A DNA stretch of 64,000 nt, from NCBI GenBank assembly GCA_036346375.1, contig CM070508.1:11712852-11776851 (forward strand). Reading direction: 5' to 3'. Under the pieces are notes generated by a model. It saw only the letters and a program-made list of their open reading frames with translations, searched no databases and was not told where the DNA came from. Source of the stretch: Guadua angustifolia. Its lineage: Eukaryota; Streptophyta; Magnoliopsida; Poales; Poaceae. The translations under genes and the position numbers were made by a program. Positions 1 through 10,947 of this stretch are shown here, piece after piece (positions within the stretch are counted from its first letter, which is position 1; the number at the start of each line of letters is the position of its first letter).

Positions 1-11
1 TTCCATTCTTC

Positions 12-717
12 TCAATCTAGCCTTTTCTTGCATTCTGCGAGTGATGCAGGCTCGGGATTATGGTCGATGATTGTGGCAATCTTCTTTGTGAAGTATGCAT
101 CGATATTGGCTGTTGCTCTATTTAGGGATTCTCCCGTTGTTACAAAGTTTATGGCCATTTCGTCATGGGGTGCTTCTTCATGCACTTCTGCTTGCTCTTC
201 TTTGCTATTCCCCATCGCAGGAGCAAGTTCCTTTAGTTTTTCATCGCCTATGTGCGCACACATTATTTCCAGCGGCTTCCTGCAATGGAAGGTTCAGATT
301 TGGAATTGCCTTTCCCATAGGCTTCTTTCCAGTGCCAGGTCTCAACTGGCTCCCCTTCTTGTTTTGGGGCATTTTCGTGATTGGCTGTAGCAAGTCCTCT
401 TGCCTATTTTTCTTCAGACGTCTCCGGGTACTTTGGGTTTGAGAAGGCAGATTTCCTATCCTTTTTGTTTGAGTCCTCTGAACAGGATGAGGGATACCTT
501 CTGCTTTCTTTGGTATTTCAACCCTCTCTAGTGCATTTCTAACAGATACATGTGACTTAACCATGCTCTTCAGATCACAAAAATGATCAGGCAGTTCATT
601 TGCGAGGTTTTGCAAATCAATTATCTTCTGGACTTCTTGATTTGTTTTATTAGTGTGGGGGTCATAAGCGGGGATCCCAGTGGAATACCATATGATTTCC
701 CGGTATTTTTCATCCAA
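12..717 (-). pseudogene. copia pol connector region between integrase and reverse transcriptase
   Basis: Two overlapping reading frames (717 down to 241, then about 263 down to 12) continue from the integrase end. They are hydrophilic, rich in Lys, Arg, Gln and Pro, and lie where copia polyproteins carry the poorly conserved linker before the reverse transcriptase. The frame changes near 250, so at least one frameshift is present. The lower frame has no ATG of its own. The assignment rests on position after the GYES...RYLEP block rather than on a domain. Confidence 0.6.
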
Positions 718-729
718 AGGTTGATTTCC

Positions 730-1372
730 TCACCCTAATGACGGGAAACGATCCTCGTCAAAGATACAATCAGCTAATCGGGCTGTATGCAAGTCTCCAG
801 TCATGGGTTCCAAATACCGGATTATGGATGCACTTTCATAACCAACGTATATCCCAGACTTGTGGAGGGGGCCCATTGCAGTGCTGCTGTATGCAGGACT
901 GCATGTCCCCAACAAGTGTTGGGTAAGTTACAACCCAGCAAAAGTGGTCATGCTATGAATTTGATCCTCTTCATTAGTGCTTCAACTAGTCTATTTTGCA
1001 TATGGACGTGAGGTACAGAGTGCTCAATCTGCTATTCCAATTGTGCGGCAATAATCATCAAATGCCTTAGAAGTAATTCGCCAAAGATTGTCCATTCAAT
1101 GGACTTCACACGATGATTAGGAAATGCATTCTTAATTCTGATGATCTGCGAGATCAGCTTTGCAAAAGCATGATTTCTTGTTGACAACAAACATACGCAT
1201 GCGACCATTTCGAGGAGGCATCAATAAGCACCATGAAGTACCGAAATGGCCCTGATAATGGCTGAATTGGGTCAAGAATATCCCCCGATGCTCCAGAATG
1301 CAGGATTTCATTTTGCACTTTCATAATAGAGGGTCTAGTTATTAATTTCCCGGTGGCACATGCATGGCACAC
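730..1372 (-). pseudogene. copia integrase, degenerate
   Basis: The frame from 1372 carries the end of the zinc-binding module (CHACATGK), then a stretch ending in GPFRYFMVLIDASSKW, the start of the rve integrase core with its first catalytic Asp in LIDAS. Below 1150 the frame is recognisable (HAFAKLISQIIR-like, HVHMQNRLVEALMKRIK) but broken by stops. Near 880-930 the CWGHAVLH block is joined directly to the GIYVGYESASIIRYLEP block, so an internal piece of the integrase C-terminus is missing. The product would be inactive. Confidence 0.8.
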
Positions 1373-1900
1373 AAAATCTTCATGATTCGGGAAATTTTAA
1401 CATTGATGGCATGACCTTGCGAGTTGTTAACTATGTTTCTCATCATTCTAAGACCAGGATGACCTAATTTACAATGCCATAAAGAAAATAATTCAGAGCT
1501 TCTAAAGACAGTCTTCAAAGAAGTATACACTTCGGGTGCATGTATTTTCGTGTAGTACAACCCAGATGCATATGAGGGACATTTTTCTAATACCATTTTT
1601 CCACATACCGCGTGCTTCACAATGCACAAACATTGTTTGCCATTTTCTTCATTTGTTTCTACGTGAAACCCATTGGTGCGGATGTCTTTAAAACTCAAGA
1701 GAGTACGCGTTGATTCAGGGTACAAGATGGCTTCTTCAATAACCAAAGTAGTACCCATTGGTAATATAATTGTGGCTCTTCCGGAGCCTATTATATATGA
1801 ATCGCTTACTGCGATCGTAGTAATCTTTCCAAGCGTTCTTCCTGATCGACTGGAAGTACTTAGACTCTCTTAAGATTGTATTTGTTGTGCCACTATCAAC
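1342..1900 (-). pseudogene. copia protease remnant and GAG-pre-integrase domain
   Basis: At 1889-1897 the minus strand encodes Asp-Ser-Gly followed by TTNTIL, the catalytic motif of retropepsin-type copia proteases. The frame ending at 1342 contains LWHCKLGHPG, the hallmark of the GAG-pre-integrase domain, and runs into the Cys-x2-Cys of the integrase zinc module. The protease and pre-integrase segments lie in different frames, so a frameshift separates them. Confidence 0.78.
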
Positions 1901-2158
1901 AATGCATATCTCCTACATTTGGGCGCTACACAGTTTCTATACAAAAGTATAATGCTAATCAGATAGTGGTAAGATAATTCAAACATTGCTTGCAAAGATA
2001 TAATACTAGAATAAAGAATAAATTGCATATCCATTCATGAGAAAGTTTGTGCTCTTCTAGAGTTTACAGATCATTATTCAACATGCACTAAGCAACCATA
2101 GAAAAAAACTAATAATGCTATTAATGCATTAAACAGAATCTGTAAAGAATGCATTGAC

Positions 2159-3464
2159 TTATGCCTCTATGTCATTAATAAAGGTCTTTTCTTCAGTTGG
2201 CATGAGCTTGGCTGCTGCATCGATGTTCAGGCTATACTGAGAGGACGAAACAAGTGGAGTGTCAATGTCCATGGTGTCATCATCGCCTACCTTGGTGAAA
2301 TGTGCCTCTGCTGGTGCATTATCTTTGGCCTTCTTCTTGGCTTGATATGCGTTGATGACATCTTTCGATTCCCGACATATCTTGGACCAATGTCCCCAAG
2401 TGCCACACCTGAAGCACGTTTGGTTCTCATTGTCTATACTGGCCAGGTGGCTTCTCCTTGCCATCCTACTTCTCATGGGCTTTGGACTTTTCTTTGGCCT
2501 GATACTTCTCTTTTCCACCTTTCCGGCCTTTCTTCCTTTGGATGGGCTTTCTCACTTTGTAGCTGTTGGTATTGACTTCTGTGCCAATGCCTCTTCTAGG
2601 TGGTTGTGAGACGAAATTCTTGCGAAGAACGTCATCTTGTGACTCAGCAACTTGCATATCATCAATCAGTTCGCTATACTCCTTGTATGCGTCCTGACGA
2701 TAGCTACGAGCACTCTGGATAGCATTAGGGTGAAAAGTGGAAAGAGTCTTTCCAATCTTCTCCTCATCAGTGATCTGATTGCCACATAGGGAGAGATTGG
2801 TACAAATTTTGTGCAAGGCAGAATTGTACTTGGCCACTGTTCTGTAGTCTGCAAACCTCATATGAACCCAATCTTGCTGTGCTTGGGGCAAGATGGTGTA
2901 CTTGAGCTTCTCGAACCGCTTCTGAAGTGCAGTCTATAGCTCAAGTGCACTTTCCACGGCCATATATTCATTCTTTAAGGTGGCTGAGAGGTGATGTCTA
3001 AGGGCATCCGCAATGGTGCCTAGTCAGCTATCTATAAGAAGTCCATATCAGCATGTATCCTATGTGGCAAGCAATTAAATGAAGAGAGAGAGCGCTATCT
3101 ACGACACAGATTGTCTATTAATTAAATGAAGAAAGAGAGAGAGCACTCTATTAATTAAAAATAGCTATAGACATCTATATAGATTCACCATTGCAAGGGT
3201 TTACTATAGCATGGTATATAGATGACATGGATCTTACTATAGAGAGCAAGTATCTTTAACCATTGCGGATGCCCTAAGGAAGTGAAGAGCTTGATCGTTC
3301 TGCTTGGCTGTAGGTTACGCGTCCTTCGAGGACCCTAAACTGATGGTAGATCGGAGCTTCTTGCCTCCAAGTACGATCTTCACATCTAATGCCCATGTGA
3401 GGTAGTTTTGACTATGCGGGGCCAGTTCTTCAAATTCACGGTTCACAATGCCAGACATCTGCAT
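2159..3464 (-). pseudogene. copia gag polyprotein, interrupted by a MITE
   Basis: An ATG at 3462-3464 opens a frame beginning MQMSGIVNREFEELAP, typical of grass copia gag. It continues through the UBN2-type capsid region to a CX2CX4HX4C zinc knuckle (CFRCGTWGHWSKIC) near 2370-2415. The frame is broken by a 273-bp MITE at 3002-3274, an in-frame TAG at 2934-2936, and a frameshift near 2470-2520. If the MITE and one TAA target duplication are ignored, the frame runs straight across the insertion site, so gag was older than the MITE. Confidence 0.85.
3002..3274. mobile_element. Tourist-like MITE inside copia gag, TSD TAA
   Basis: The termini are inverted repeats: GGGCATCCGCAATGG at the left and its complement CCATTGCGGATGCCC at the right. 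The 273-bp element is flanked by TAA at 2999-3001 and 3275-3277, the 3-bp target duplication of PIF/Harbinger (Tourist) elements. It contains no coding capacity and several GAGAGAG and ATTAATTAAA tracts. Confidence 0.9.
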
Positions 3465-4814
3465 GTTTACGAAATTCCGTCATTAGATTACTGCGTGTAA
3501 TCTGATAAAAGAGGTTGCAAAATTCATAAAATACAGAAATTAAATTCTAATGAATTTCTAGTAAGCTGAATAGAAAACAATAAATGCAAAAATTCATAAT
3601 TGCATAAAGGAATGCTAAAATTATAGCCAACTAATTTTTTGGCAATTTTTCATAATTTTCTGTTATTTTTAATCAATTTTCTGAATTTCTTACTGGTTTT
3701 CGAAAAAAGAAAAAAAATAGAAAAATAAAAAAATAGCCAGGCTGCAAGGCCCATTTTGCCTCACGGCCCGCATGGCTTGCGTGCACAAATGAACCAGCTG
3801 GCGAACAGTCCGGCCGCAAAGCCGATGGGCCGCATGGCCCGCACGGCCCGTAAGCATTAAAAAGCCCAGCGCACTAGGGTTTCCCAACCGGCCGCCAGAA
3901 ACGCTTGGATTTCCTTCTCGCGTAGCTTGAAGCTAGCGCCGTCACGCTTGGAGCGACTCCGGTCTGTGCGGGCATGGGAGCCGAAGTGCGGCGGCATCTT
4001 CGAGGTGGCCGGACGACGGCACAGCCAATCGCGGCTTCCAACCGACGGTTCCAGTGAATCAGCGGCTGGGCTGGTGCGGCGGCTTCGATCGGTCATGGCT
4101 GCTGCGGCGGCTTCGACGGTCATGGCTGCGCGCTGCGGACGCGAAGCCAAAGTAGCCAAGCGGCGGCGCAAGAGCTGAGGTGGACCAGGCGGCGCGCTGC
4201 AGGCGCGGCAAAAACCGAGGCGAGCTAGGGCGATGGCGCTGCGTGCACGCGGAAGCCGAGGCGAGCCAGGGCGATGGCGCTGCGGGCGTGTGGAAGCCGA
4301 GGCGAGCCAGGGCGATGGCGCTGCGGGCGCGCGGAAGCCGAGGCGAGCCGGTGGTGCCTTCGAGGCGCACGGTGGGAGCCGAACGGCGCGGCGGTGCCGC
4401 CTTCGAGGCGCGCAGCGGGAGGCGAAGTGCGGCGGCGGCGCCTTCGAGGCGGCGACGCGGGAACTGAGCTGTGCTGCTCGGCGCGCTGCAGGCGCGGCGG
4501 CGACTTCGAGGTGGCCTGGCTACTTCGGGCGGAGACGCTTCATGCGCTACGGTGTCGGGAAGGACGGTCGCCGGCGGGGAGGCCTGTCGGCCGGCGCACT
4601 TCGAGTGCGGCAGCGTCAATCTCCCTTTTTTTTCAATGTGTAGTGTAGCATGATGCTACGCAAATTGTAAAGTAGAAAAGGGAAAGAGAACGCCTGCAAA
4701 TTGTAGCTTCGTGCCACGTAGATCATACGTAGGATTCATACGCGAGATTTAGATCAATCCCGGTATCTCACCTTTTTCAATTCTGCATCAGCGGTAGAGG
4801 TCTGGCTGATGACG
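3465..4814 (-). other. copia 5' leader between LTR and gag, G+C-rich in its middle
   Basis: This interval lies between the gag start and the 5' LTR. The part next to gag (3465-3740) is A+T-rich. 3740-4620 is strongly G+C-rich with a minisatellite. Next to the LTR the minus strand reads ACACGTCATCAGCCAGACC, resembling the TTATCAGCACGA-type primer-binding site of many grass copia elements. Open frames here change phase through the 41-bp repeats and are not credible genes. Confidence 0.6.
4190..4353. repeat. 41-bp minisatellite in the copia leader
   Basis: The block CGATGGCGCTGCG...GGCGAGCCAGGG starts at 4231, 4272 and 4313, a period of 41 bp, with a degenerate half copy before it. The period is not a multiple of three, so each copy shifts frame. 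That explains the competing long frames here and argues against a coding role. Confidence 0.85.
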
Positions 4815-5300
4815 TGTTGAAAACCTCGCTATCGAATAGTCCGAAGTTCCCTACAGATTGAGAAAAGGAGAATAGAGATACAAAGAGATTAGAGGAAATA
4901 ATCTATTATTTTGAATACATGTGTACAATAGGATCAACTCTTTCACTATATTTATAGTCTTCGCCTAGAATTTTGACTGATGCGTCAAAGTGGATCTTCA
5001 TGGACCAAGTTTCCTAACAGTGATGACTTGCAAGCCGCGGGCGTTGGAGGGTATACATGTAGCGCCGGGAAAATGCGAGATTCCGTTGAGGCGGGCCCAG
5101 TGCATGTGGATAGTAAATGCCTAATTGGTTTGTGTTTGCGTGCACCAAAACCTCGGGCCGTCCTGCATGTACCATCTCCCGCGGCGAGATGGTGGACATT
5201 GCTGGTGGTAGCAAGAATGCTGGTAGAGTGGTAGGCGGTCTCGAACGCTCCATGTCTAGATGCAATCATCTTTCGGTCCACCAATCGTACTGAGGAGCAC
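4815..5300 (-). repeat. copia 5' LTR
   Basis: The plus strand begins TGTTGAAAACCTCGC at 4815. On the minus strand the LTR therefore ends in ...TTTTCAACA beside the primer-binding site. A TATA box (minus strand CTATAAATATAGTG) lies at about 4946-4958, followed in the direction of transcription by a pyrimidine-rich R/U5. The right boundary could not be placed. Confidence 0.65.
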
Positions 5301-5339
5301 ACCAGGTTTGGACATCAACCTGCGTTGCCAAGTGAACAA

Positions 5340-5875
5340 TGTAAAATTAAACTCTGTTTTCGGGTCATTTTCATCGGGTATTTCTATTCCTCATGGTTAG
5401 TATTAGTGGGTCCACGCTTCTAACCACGGAATATATGCGGGGATCGATGTTCGATTAGCAAGTCGGAAAAGATTTTGCCTCCCGTTGTCATACATTGGTT
5501 CATTCAAGCACCAATTCTTAACCCAACGCAACACACTCCACACCACGTGCAGTTCCACTATTATCCTAGGCTCCTAGCTGGTTCGGGTACTAGTAATACT
5601 AGGTTGAGTTACGCGCGATGCCGTGCCACGAGAAAAAAATCTGGCGCGAGTTTTTTGCAAATCGAATTTGCGGAACCACGACACTCTTTTTTCGAAATGT
5701 TTTTTTGGGGTCTAGTCTAAAAAAACCGACGAAAGGGCCTTAACGCGATTTCTAATTCAGCTATAAACTCTCGACGAATCCGCGTTTTTTTCTTTTTAGA
5801 AAACCGCACAGTGGGACCTAAACGTCGTTACGATTTTTTTCGGGTCTAGCCTACAAAAAAATCGACGAAAGGACC
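5340..5875. repeat. left part of a ~130-bp A/T-run tandem repeat (pre-insertion target)
   Basis: From about 5690 the sequence has units built on GACGAAAGG(A/G)CCT(T)AA(A)CxCGATTT and CGACGAATC(C/A)GCG followed by T- or A-runs, spaced about 134 bp. The last unit is cut at 5875 by the three-LTR element and resumes at 10576. Bases 5340-5690 show no gene or repeat I recognise. Confidence 0.65.
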
Positions 5876-6366
5876 TGTGAAGTATATGGACCCCGGGTAT
5901 CTGCATGGCGGGCCGTGAGGACCACCCAAGGGGGAATGGGCCAACCCGACTATATGAAGATGGGTATTGCTTAGGAGGCAGGACGCTATGCGCAACAAGG
6001 AAACCCCAAAGATGGAAACCAATCCTGATTAGGTGGGATACAATTGTAATTCTAAACCGCTATCATGTTTAGCGGATAAGGAAATAGATACAATCTCCAC
6101 CTTGCAACTGATTAGGACTCTCCTTTGTAACCGCACCCCTCTACTATATAAAGGGGGGTAAGGTAGCGTCCTGAGGAGGATTGGACATACGATTATACAA
6201 TCTCATCAGCAAATAGCCAGCCACATATAATTTCAGACCACAGGACTAAAATATTATCTCCTCCGCGAGAGCTCGAACCTGTATACATTCGGTGTTTTGT
6301 GCTACCATCGAGTTTGAATCCAGCACCTAGCCCTCTTTTCATTATTGCCGACAACAAATGTCGACA
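5876..6366 (+). repeat. LTR 1 of the three-LTR element
   Basis: 491 bp, starting TGTGAAGTATATGGACC and ending TGTCGACA. A TATA box (CTACTATATAAAGGGG) lies at about 6139-6154. It is followed by the conserved R/U5 text CTCCTCCGCGAGAGC. LTR1 looks slightly more diverged from the other two than they are from each other. Confidence 0.92.
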
Positions 6367-8016
6367 GTTGGCTCGTCAGATAGGGGCAGCGTCAAGATCA
6401 ATCTCGGCAAGCTCGATGGCCTCCATCAGTGGAATCGTCATCACCTTCGCTCCTGGCCATGCTTTTCGCTTCGCGAGCCTCAACTTCATCGCCAACAATC
6501 TCGACAAGCTTGCTCTCTCGAACTCGGACCAGATCCAATCTGGGAGAGACTTCATTGATACTTCATCCGGACTTCCGTTCGGGTCGGGGAGCGCCGTGGC
6601 TATCTACTCATGAGTAGTAAGCCGAGGGCTGACTTCCCAATTCGGATACAATAAGAATTTGACCTGGGACATCTCGGATGCGGTCGTCATAGCGGCTTTT
6701 CAAAAAGAAGTCAACGACGCCAACTTGATCAAGAAGACGTTCCCGAGGTCACGACTACGATAAAGGAGATGTTCAGATTAGCGACCGCAAGTGCTCGCGC
6801 CCGAGCACCACCTTCGCCAGGCCACGAGCCCACGCCTGCCCCGAAGCGCCACCTTTCAAGCACGGCCACGAGCCTACGCCGCGCCGAAGCGCCACCTTCG
6901 CAGACGGCCACGAGCCACGCCGCGCTTCGAAGCGCCACCTTTCGCACGGCCACGAGCCTACGCATGCGAAGCGCCACCTTCTGACGGCCACGAGCCACGC
7001 CTACGCCATGAGCGTCACCTTCGGCAAGGCCACGAGCCACGCCTGCGCCCCAAGCGCCACCTTCGGCACGGCCACGAGCCACGCCTGCGCCCCGAGCGCC
7101 ACCTTCGGCACGACCACGAGCCACGCCTACGCCACGAGCAAGGACGGCACGATTGTCAACAATACATGGAACATACAAAGAGCTACGTCACTTTTTACTC
7201 AATTGTATCATTATGAATAAAATTATTGGCTTTCTTGACTTGCTACTTAGTTGATCCACAACTAAACAGTAAGTCGGGGGCTACACCTAATAGTGTGCGC
7301 ATGCATACATCTTTTTCTAAGTTGTGTTTTTCTTTTTTTACTTAACGATTGCAAATGAATCCGAGTGCGTTAATTCCTAGTTGTGAAGCTCTGACCCCAT
7401 GAACGGCGAACTTTAGTCACCCAAAACGCTGCTTGGGAAAAAGAGCCATGAGCCGACTCCGACGCCGGGGCTAGACTAGTCAGGCAGAGTGCTTAAACAA
7501 AAAAAGTCAAACCACTTGGATGAATTCAAAATCAATAAGGAAAAGGAGTAGAAAGCTCTAAAATTATATATAAACCAGTCGGACATCACATCCGAGTGAA
7601 TTGTTTTACATTGCCTAAGTTCTGCATATACATGATTTCGTGGCTACTAAATTTGGATGCGACGATGTGGGCTAACGCTTCAACGACGACATCAAGAACT
7701 TCAAGCATTTAATGAATTTAAAGGAGCGGCTGAATTTCGCTGAGTGGGAAAAGCGTTTTGACTTCTGCATATCGATTGGGATACGGTATGCCCCAAGATG
7801 GGCTACCAGCTGTACGACGCGACAGTCGGATATAGTTCAATGCGTGGAGCTCAATTGAGTCCTTCACGATCTCTTTGCCTACAATGGGCACTCGGTCGGA
7901 AAGAAAAACTAGTCGGAAAACTACATCAAGAACTGGAAGCACTCGGCGTGAAGCATGACTCAGTTGGGCTGTGACCAGGAGGGCAGCAACTTGATCGCAA
8001 TGTACTCGGGGGCTAC
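6367..8016 (+). other. first internal domain of the three-LTR element
   Basis: 1650 bp. It starts with a primer-binding-like GTTGGCTCGTCAGATAGGGG and ends in the polypurine tract CTCGGGGGCTAC. It contains an in-frame 42-bp minisatellite (6821-7150). No retroviral-type domain was recognised. A short frame spanning the LTR end (6299-6613) is conserved in the second copy, but this follows from the DNA duplication. Confidence 0.75.
6821..7150. repeat. 42-bp minisatellite, 8 copies
   Basis: GCCACGAGCC starts at 6821, 6865, 6907, 6949, 6987, 7029 and 7071, with a variant at 7113. The period is 42 bp (14 codons), so the translated repeat is SATFGTATSHACAP-like in one frame. A shorter homologous array sits in the second internal domain. 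Confidence 0.88.
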
Positions 8017-8517
8017 TGTGGAGTATATGGACCCCGGGTATCTACATGGCGGGCCGTGAGGACCACCCAAGGGGGGATGGCCCAAGCCGACTATATGAAG
8101 ATAGGTATTGCTCAGGAGGCAGGCCGCCATGCGCAACAAAGAAACCCCGAAGATGGAAACCAACCCTAATTATGTGGGATACAATTGTAATTCTAAACCG
8201 CTATCATGTTTAGCGGATAAGGAAATAGATACAATCTCCACCTTGCAACCGATTAGGACTCTCCTTTGTAACCGCACCCCTCTACTATATAAAAGGGGGT
8301 AAGGTAGCGTCCTGAGGAGGATTGGACATACGATCATACAATCTCATCAGCAAATAGCCAGCCACATATAATTCCAGAGCACAAGACTAGGGTATTATCT
8401 CCTCCGCGAGAGCCCGAACCTGTATACATCCGGTGACTTGTGCTACCATCGAGTTTGGATCCAGCGCCTAGCCCCCTTTTCATTATTGCCGACAACAAAC
8501 GTCGACAGTTGGCGCGT
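8017..8517 (+). repeat. LTR 2 (central) of the three-LTR element
   Basis: 501 bp, TGTGGAGTATATGGACC to ACGTCGACA. It is preceded by the polypurine tract and followed by the primer-binding-like TTGGCGCGTCAGGTAGGG, so it serves as 3' LTR of one unit and 5' LTR of the next. Confidence 0.92.
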
Positions 8518-10084
8518 CAGGTAGGGACAGCATCAAGATCAATCTCGACAAGCTCGATGGCCTCCATCAATGGAATCGTCATCACCTTCGCTCCTGGTCA
8601 TGCTTTTCGCTTCAGGAGCCTCAACTTCATCGCCAACAACCTCGATAAGCTTGCTCTCTCGAACTCGGACCAGATCCAATCTGGGAGAGACTTCATTGAT
8701 ACTTCATCCGGACTTCTGTTCGGGTCGAGGAGCGCCGTGGCCATCTACTCATGAGTAGTAAGCCGGGGGCTGACTTCCCGATTCGGATACAGTAAGAATT
8801 CGACCCGGAACATCTCGGATGCGGTCGTCATAGCGGCTTTTCAAAAAGGAGTCAACGACGCCAACTTGATCAAGAAGATGTTCCGGAGGCCACCGACTAC
8901 GTTAAAGGAGATGTTCACATTAGCGGACCGCAAGTACCTGCGCCCCGAGCACCACCTTCTGCAGGGCCACGAGCCCACGCCTGCGCCCCGAGTGCCACCT
9001 TCGGCACGGCCACGAGCCCACGCCGCTCCCCGCAGCGCCACCTTCCGCCGACGGCCACGAGCCTCACGCCGCGCCCGAAGCGCCCCCTTCAGCACGGCCA
9101 CGAGCCACGCCTGCGCCCCGAGCGCCACCTTCTAAGATGACCACGAGCCTACGCTGCGCTTAAGCGCCACCTTCGCAGACGGCCACGAGCCACGCCACGC
9201 CACCGAACAAGGACGGCACGATCGTCAGCAATACATGGAACATAAAAGAGTTAAGTCGCTTTTTACTCAATTATGTCATTATGAATAAAATTATTGGCTT
9301 TCTTGACTTGCTATTTAGTTGATCCACAACTAAGCAGTATGTCAGGGGCTACACCTAATAGTGTGTGCATGCGCACATCTTTTTCTGAGTTGTGTTTTTC
9401 TTTTTTTACTTAACGATTGCAAATGAATCCGAGTGCGTTAATTCCTAGTTGTGAAGCTCTGACCCCATGAACGGCGAACTTTAGTCACCCAAAACGCGTG
9501 CTTGGGAAAAAGAGCCATGAGCCGACTCCCGACGCTCGGGGGCTAGACTAGTCGGGCAGAGTGCTTAAACAAAAAGAGTCAAACTACTTGGATGAATTCA
9601 AAATCAATAAGGAAAAGGAGTAGAAAGCTCTAAAATTATATATAAACCAGTCGGACATCACATCCGAGTGAACTGTTTTACATTGCCTAAGTTCTGCATA
9701 TACATGATTTCAGGGCTACTAAATTTGGATGCGACGCATGTGGGCCAACGCTCAACGCATTTACATTAGCAACTTCGCATTTAATGAATTTAAAGGAGCG
9801 GTGCTGAATTTCGCCTTGAGCGGAAAAAGCGTTTTGACTTTTGCATATCGTTTGGGATACGGTATGCCCTCATGATGGGCCACCAGCTGTACGATGCGAC
9901 AGTCGGATATAGTTCAACGCGTGGAGCTCTATTGAGTCCTTCACGATCTCTTTGCCTACAATGGGCACTCTACCGAAAGGAAAACCAATAAAACTAAATC
10001 AAGAATCGAAGCACTCGGCGTGAAGCATGACTTCTTGGTTGACTGTGAAGGCGACAACTTGATCACAATGTACTCGGGGGTTAC
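8518..10084 (+). other. second internal domain of the three-LTR element
   Basis: 1567 bp, colinear with the first internal domain and shorter mainly through a smaller minisatellite (8966-9200, about six copies) and small indels. No recognisable retroviral protein domain. Confidence 0.8.
8966..9200. repeat. 42-45-bp minisatellite, about 6 copies
   Basis: GCCACGAGCC starts at 8966, 9009, 9054 and 9097, then variants near 9139 and 9182. It is homologous to the 8-copy array at 6821-7150 and differs in copy number and unit length. Confidence 0.85.
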
Positions 10085-10575
10085 TGTGGAGTATATGGAC
10101 CCCGGGTATCTGCATGGCGGGCCGTGAGGACCACCCAAGGGGGGATGGGCCAAGCCGACTATATGAAGATGGGTATTGCTCAGGAGGTAGGCCGCCATGC
10201 GCAACAAGGAAACCCCAAAGATGAAAACCAACCCTAATTAGGTGGGGTACAATTGTAATTCTAAACCGCTATCGTATTTAGCGGATAAGGAAAGAGATAC
10301 AATCTCCACCTTGCAACCGATTAGAACTCTGCTTTGTAACCGCACCCCTCTACTATATAAAGGGGGGTAGGGTAGCGTCCTGAGGAGGATTGGACATACG
10401 ATCATACAATCTCATCAGCAAATAGCAAGCCACATGTAATTCCAGAGCACAGGACTAGGGTATTATCTCCTCCGCGAGAGCCCGAACCTGTATACATCCA
10501 GTGTCTTGTGCTACCATCGAGTTTGGATCCAACGCCTATCCCCCTTTTCATTATTGCCGACAACAAACGTCGACA
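10085..10575 (+). repeat. LTR 3 of the three-LTR element
   Basis: 491 bp, TGTGGAGTATATGGACC to ACGTCGACA, followed at once by the second GGACC. A TATA box (CTACTATATAAAGGGG) lies near 10349-10364. Confidence 0.92.
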
Positions 10576-10790
10576 GGACCTAAACACGATTTCCAATTTA
10601 ACTATAAACCTTCGACGAATCAGCGTTTTTTTTCGAAAACCGCGTGTAGGGACTTAAACGTAATTTTGATATTTTTTGGGTCTATTTTACTTAAAAAACC
10701 GACGAAAGGACCTAAACACGATTTTCAATTTTTTCGAAAGGACCTAAACACGTTTTCCGGATTTCCGGAGGGCCTCACTGGGGGGCCAAC
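10576..10790. repeat. right part of the ~130-bp A/T-run tandem repeat
   Basis: This continues the repeat interrupted at 5875. GACGAAAGGACCTAAACACG recurs at about 10697 and in shortened form at 10734. Joined across the insertion, the spacing stays at 130-134 bp, so the retrotransposon landed inside a small tandem array. Confidence 0.65.
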
Positions 10791-10947
10791 ACGTGGATAG
10801 CCTGGGAAGCCGGCAATCTTTGTGGCTTTTATATATAACATAGGCATTTACCGCTGGGCCCTGGCTTGAAGGCCAACCTCCGTTTCCCACGAGGCTTCTT
10901 TCTTTCTTAGTTAATTCACTAATGAAGTGATTTTACTTAACTAGTTA

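Larger units (their letters stand above)
1..5300 (-). mobile_element. Ty1/copia LTR retrotransposon, degenerate, cut by the left window edge
   Basis: Read on the minus strand, the order is 5' LTR (from about 5300 down to 4815), long leader, gag (3464 down to 2159), protease, GAG-pre-integrase, integrase, and the integrase-RT connector running off the left edge. Protease before integrase before RT is the copia order. The reverse transcriptase, RNase H and 3' LTR would lie left of base 1. Stops, frameshifts and an integrase deletion show that the copy is dead. The outer end of the 5' LTR is not fixed, so 5300 is approximate. Confidence 0.88.
5876..10575 (+). mobile_element. non-autonomous LTR retrotransposon with three LTRs and two internal domains
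   Basis: LTR-internal-LTR-internal-LTR, 4700 bp in all. The outer LTR ends are directly flanked by GGACC (5871-5875 and 10576-10580), a perfect 5-bp target duplication. All three LTRs begin TGTG(A/G)AGTATATGGACC and end GTCGACA. After LTR1 and LTR2 comes a gypsy-type primer-binding region (TTGGCGCGTCAGGTAGGG in the second copy). Before LTR2 and LTR3 there is a polypurine tract (TACTCGGGGG(G/T)(C/T)TAC type). No gag or pol domain is visible in either internal domain, so it is non-autonomous. Confidence 0.93.

Noticed and set aside
4059..4653. Several long overlapping frames in the G+C-rich block
   Set aside because: Frames rotate through a 41-bp repeat inside a retrotransposon leader, with no domain or conserved start.
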